Below are positions 4,872-5,532 of a DNA stretch of 5,532 nucleotides, one piece after another. Each line of letters opens with the position of its first letter. The stretch's first letter is position 1. This DNA is from Solirubrobacterales bacterium (lineage in GTDB: Bacteria > Actinomycetota > Thermoleophilia > Solirubrobacterales > Solirubrobacteraceae), in assembly GCA_019240015.1 (NCBI GenBank), contig JAFAZB010000355.1, positions 1-5,532 of the forward strand. The letters are read 5' to 3'. The notes under the pieces are model-generated. The model saw nothing but the letters and a program-made list of their open reading frames with translations, did not search any database and was not told where the DNA came from. The translations under genes and the position numbers were made by a program.

Positions 4872-5532
4872 TGGCGCGCCGTCTGGTGATTCTCGGCTCC
4901 ACCGGATCGATCGGCGCGCAGGCGCTAGAGGTGGTCTCCCGCAGCGAGGACCTCCGGGTCGTCGGGCTGAGCGCGGGGGGCGGCTGGGAGACGCTGCTGG
5001 CGCAGGCCCGCGCGCACGGGGTGAAACGGATCGCGCTGGCCGATCCGGCGGCCGCGGCGCGCGCCGGCGAGGCGTGGACCGAGGGGGAGGTGCTGGCCGG
5101 TCCCGAGGGGCTCGTGCAGCTGATCACCGAAGCCGACTGCGAGCTCGTCCTGAACGCGATCGTCGGCTCGGCGGGGCTCGTGCCGACCGTGGCGGCGCTC
5201 GGAGAAGGGATCGACCTGGCGCTGGCCAACAAAGAGTCGCTGGTGGTCGGCGGCGAGCTCGTCACGCAGCTCTCGCAGGCCACGGCGGCGGCGATCATCC
5301 CGGTCGACTCGGAGCACGCCGCGCTTCATCAGCTGCTCGCCGCCGAGGCGCCCGGAACCGTAGACCGGCTGATCCTGACCGCCTCCGGCGGCCCGTTCCG
5401 GGGCCGCGCCACGGCCGAGTTGCAGGACGCCACGGTGCAGCAGGCACTCGCGCACCCCACCTGGGAGATGGGCGGCAAGATCACGATCGACTCCGCCACC
5501 CTGATGAACAAGGGCCTCGAGCTGATCGAGGC
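4871..5532 (+). CDS. dxr: 1-deoxy-D-xylulose-5-phosphate reductoisomerase, 5' part
   Basis: DXR (IspC) rearranges and reduces deoxyxylulose 5-phosphate to methylerythritol 4-phosphate with NADPH and a divalent metal, the committed step of the MEP isoprenoid pathway. The gene runs off the window after 220 full codons (family about 380-400). The visible part begins MARRLVILGSTGSIG, the NADPH-binding loop (GSTGSIG 9-15), followed by LANKESLVVGGEL (118-130), PVDSEHAALHQLL (144-156; Asp146 and Glu148 as metal ligands), LTASGGPFRG (169-178), HPTWEMGGKITIDSATLMNK (195-214) and Glu217. The flexible active-site loop with its Trp (198) is present. Start: GTG sharing its G with the cdsA TAG; a later GTG at 4886 would remove the first beta strand. 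No frame breaks are seen. It logically feeds precursors to the adjacent uppS product. Identity is certain; the C-terminal domain is not visible. Confidence 0.96.
   Translation, partial: MARRLVILGSTGSIGAQALEVVSRSEDLRVVGLSAGGGWETLLAQARAHGVKRIALADPAAAARAGEAWTEGEVLAGPEGLVQLITEADCELVLNAIVGSAGLVPTVAALGEGIDLALANKESLVVGGELVTQLSQATAAAIIPVDSEHAALHQLLAAEAPGTVDRLILTASGGPFRGRATAELQDATVQQALAHPTWEMGGKITIDSATLMNKGLELIE

Noticed and set aside
1..5532. Novel defence, mobile or biosynthetic system
   Set aside because: All coding sequence is explained by conserved housekeeping genes with uniform composition; no transposase, integrase, repeat array or unknown gene is present.

Overview
The window is GC-rich bacterial chromosome with strong G/C preference at third codon positions. 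It carries a conserved housekeeping cluster on the + strand: the tail of an RluA-family pseudouridine synthase, a 285-base gap, then rpsB-tsf-pyrH-frr-uppS-cdsA-dxr. The high GC, GTG starts, uppS placed between frr and cdsA, and a short EF-Ts together suggest a deep-branching actinobacterium such as a Thermoleophilia/Solirubrobacterales relative. That placement is inferred from protein and synteny memory and was not tested by search.

Layout. Bases 1-122 are the last codons of the pseudouridine synthase. Bases 123-407 hold a strong GC hairpin without a U-tract (probable terminator of the upstream unit), a second possible hairpin around a purine-rich tract, a relatively AT-rich segment that probably contains the rpsB promoter, and a short leader with a direct repeat flanking a small hairpin. 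From 408 to the window end the genes are essentially continuous. The junctions are a 4-base ATGA overlap (rpsB/tsf), a 4-base gap (tsf/pyrH), ATGA (pyrH/frr), TGATG (frr/uppS), TGATG (uppS/cdsA) and TAGTG (cdsA/dxr). dxr runs off the right edge.

How the genes work together. The first four genes serve translation and nucleotide supply: S2 in the small subunit, EF-Ts recharging EF-Tu, UMP kinase making UDP, and the ribosome recycling factor. The last three serve the envelope and isoprenoids: DXR begins the committed MEP pathway to isoprenoid precursors, UppS condenses those into the polyprenyl carrier lipid for wall synthesis, and CdsA makes CDP-diacylglycerol for phospholipids. The tight packing suggests one co-transcribed, translationally coupled operon linking growth-rate functions to envelope supply.

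I see no mobile element, CRISPR array, tRNA/rRNA gene, defence system or novel multi-gene system. The more interesting points are the long, low-complexity C-terminal extension of S2 whose coding end overlaps the tsf start, the apparently shortened segment in UppS, the hairpin at the 5' end of cdsA, and unexplained structure in the rpsB leader.
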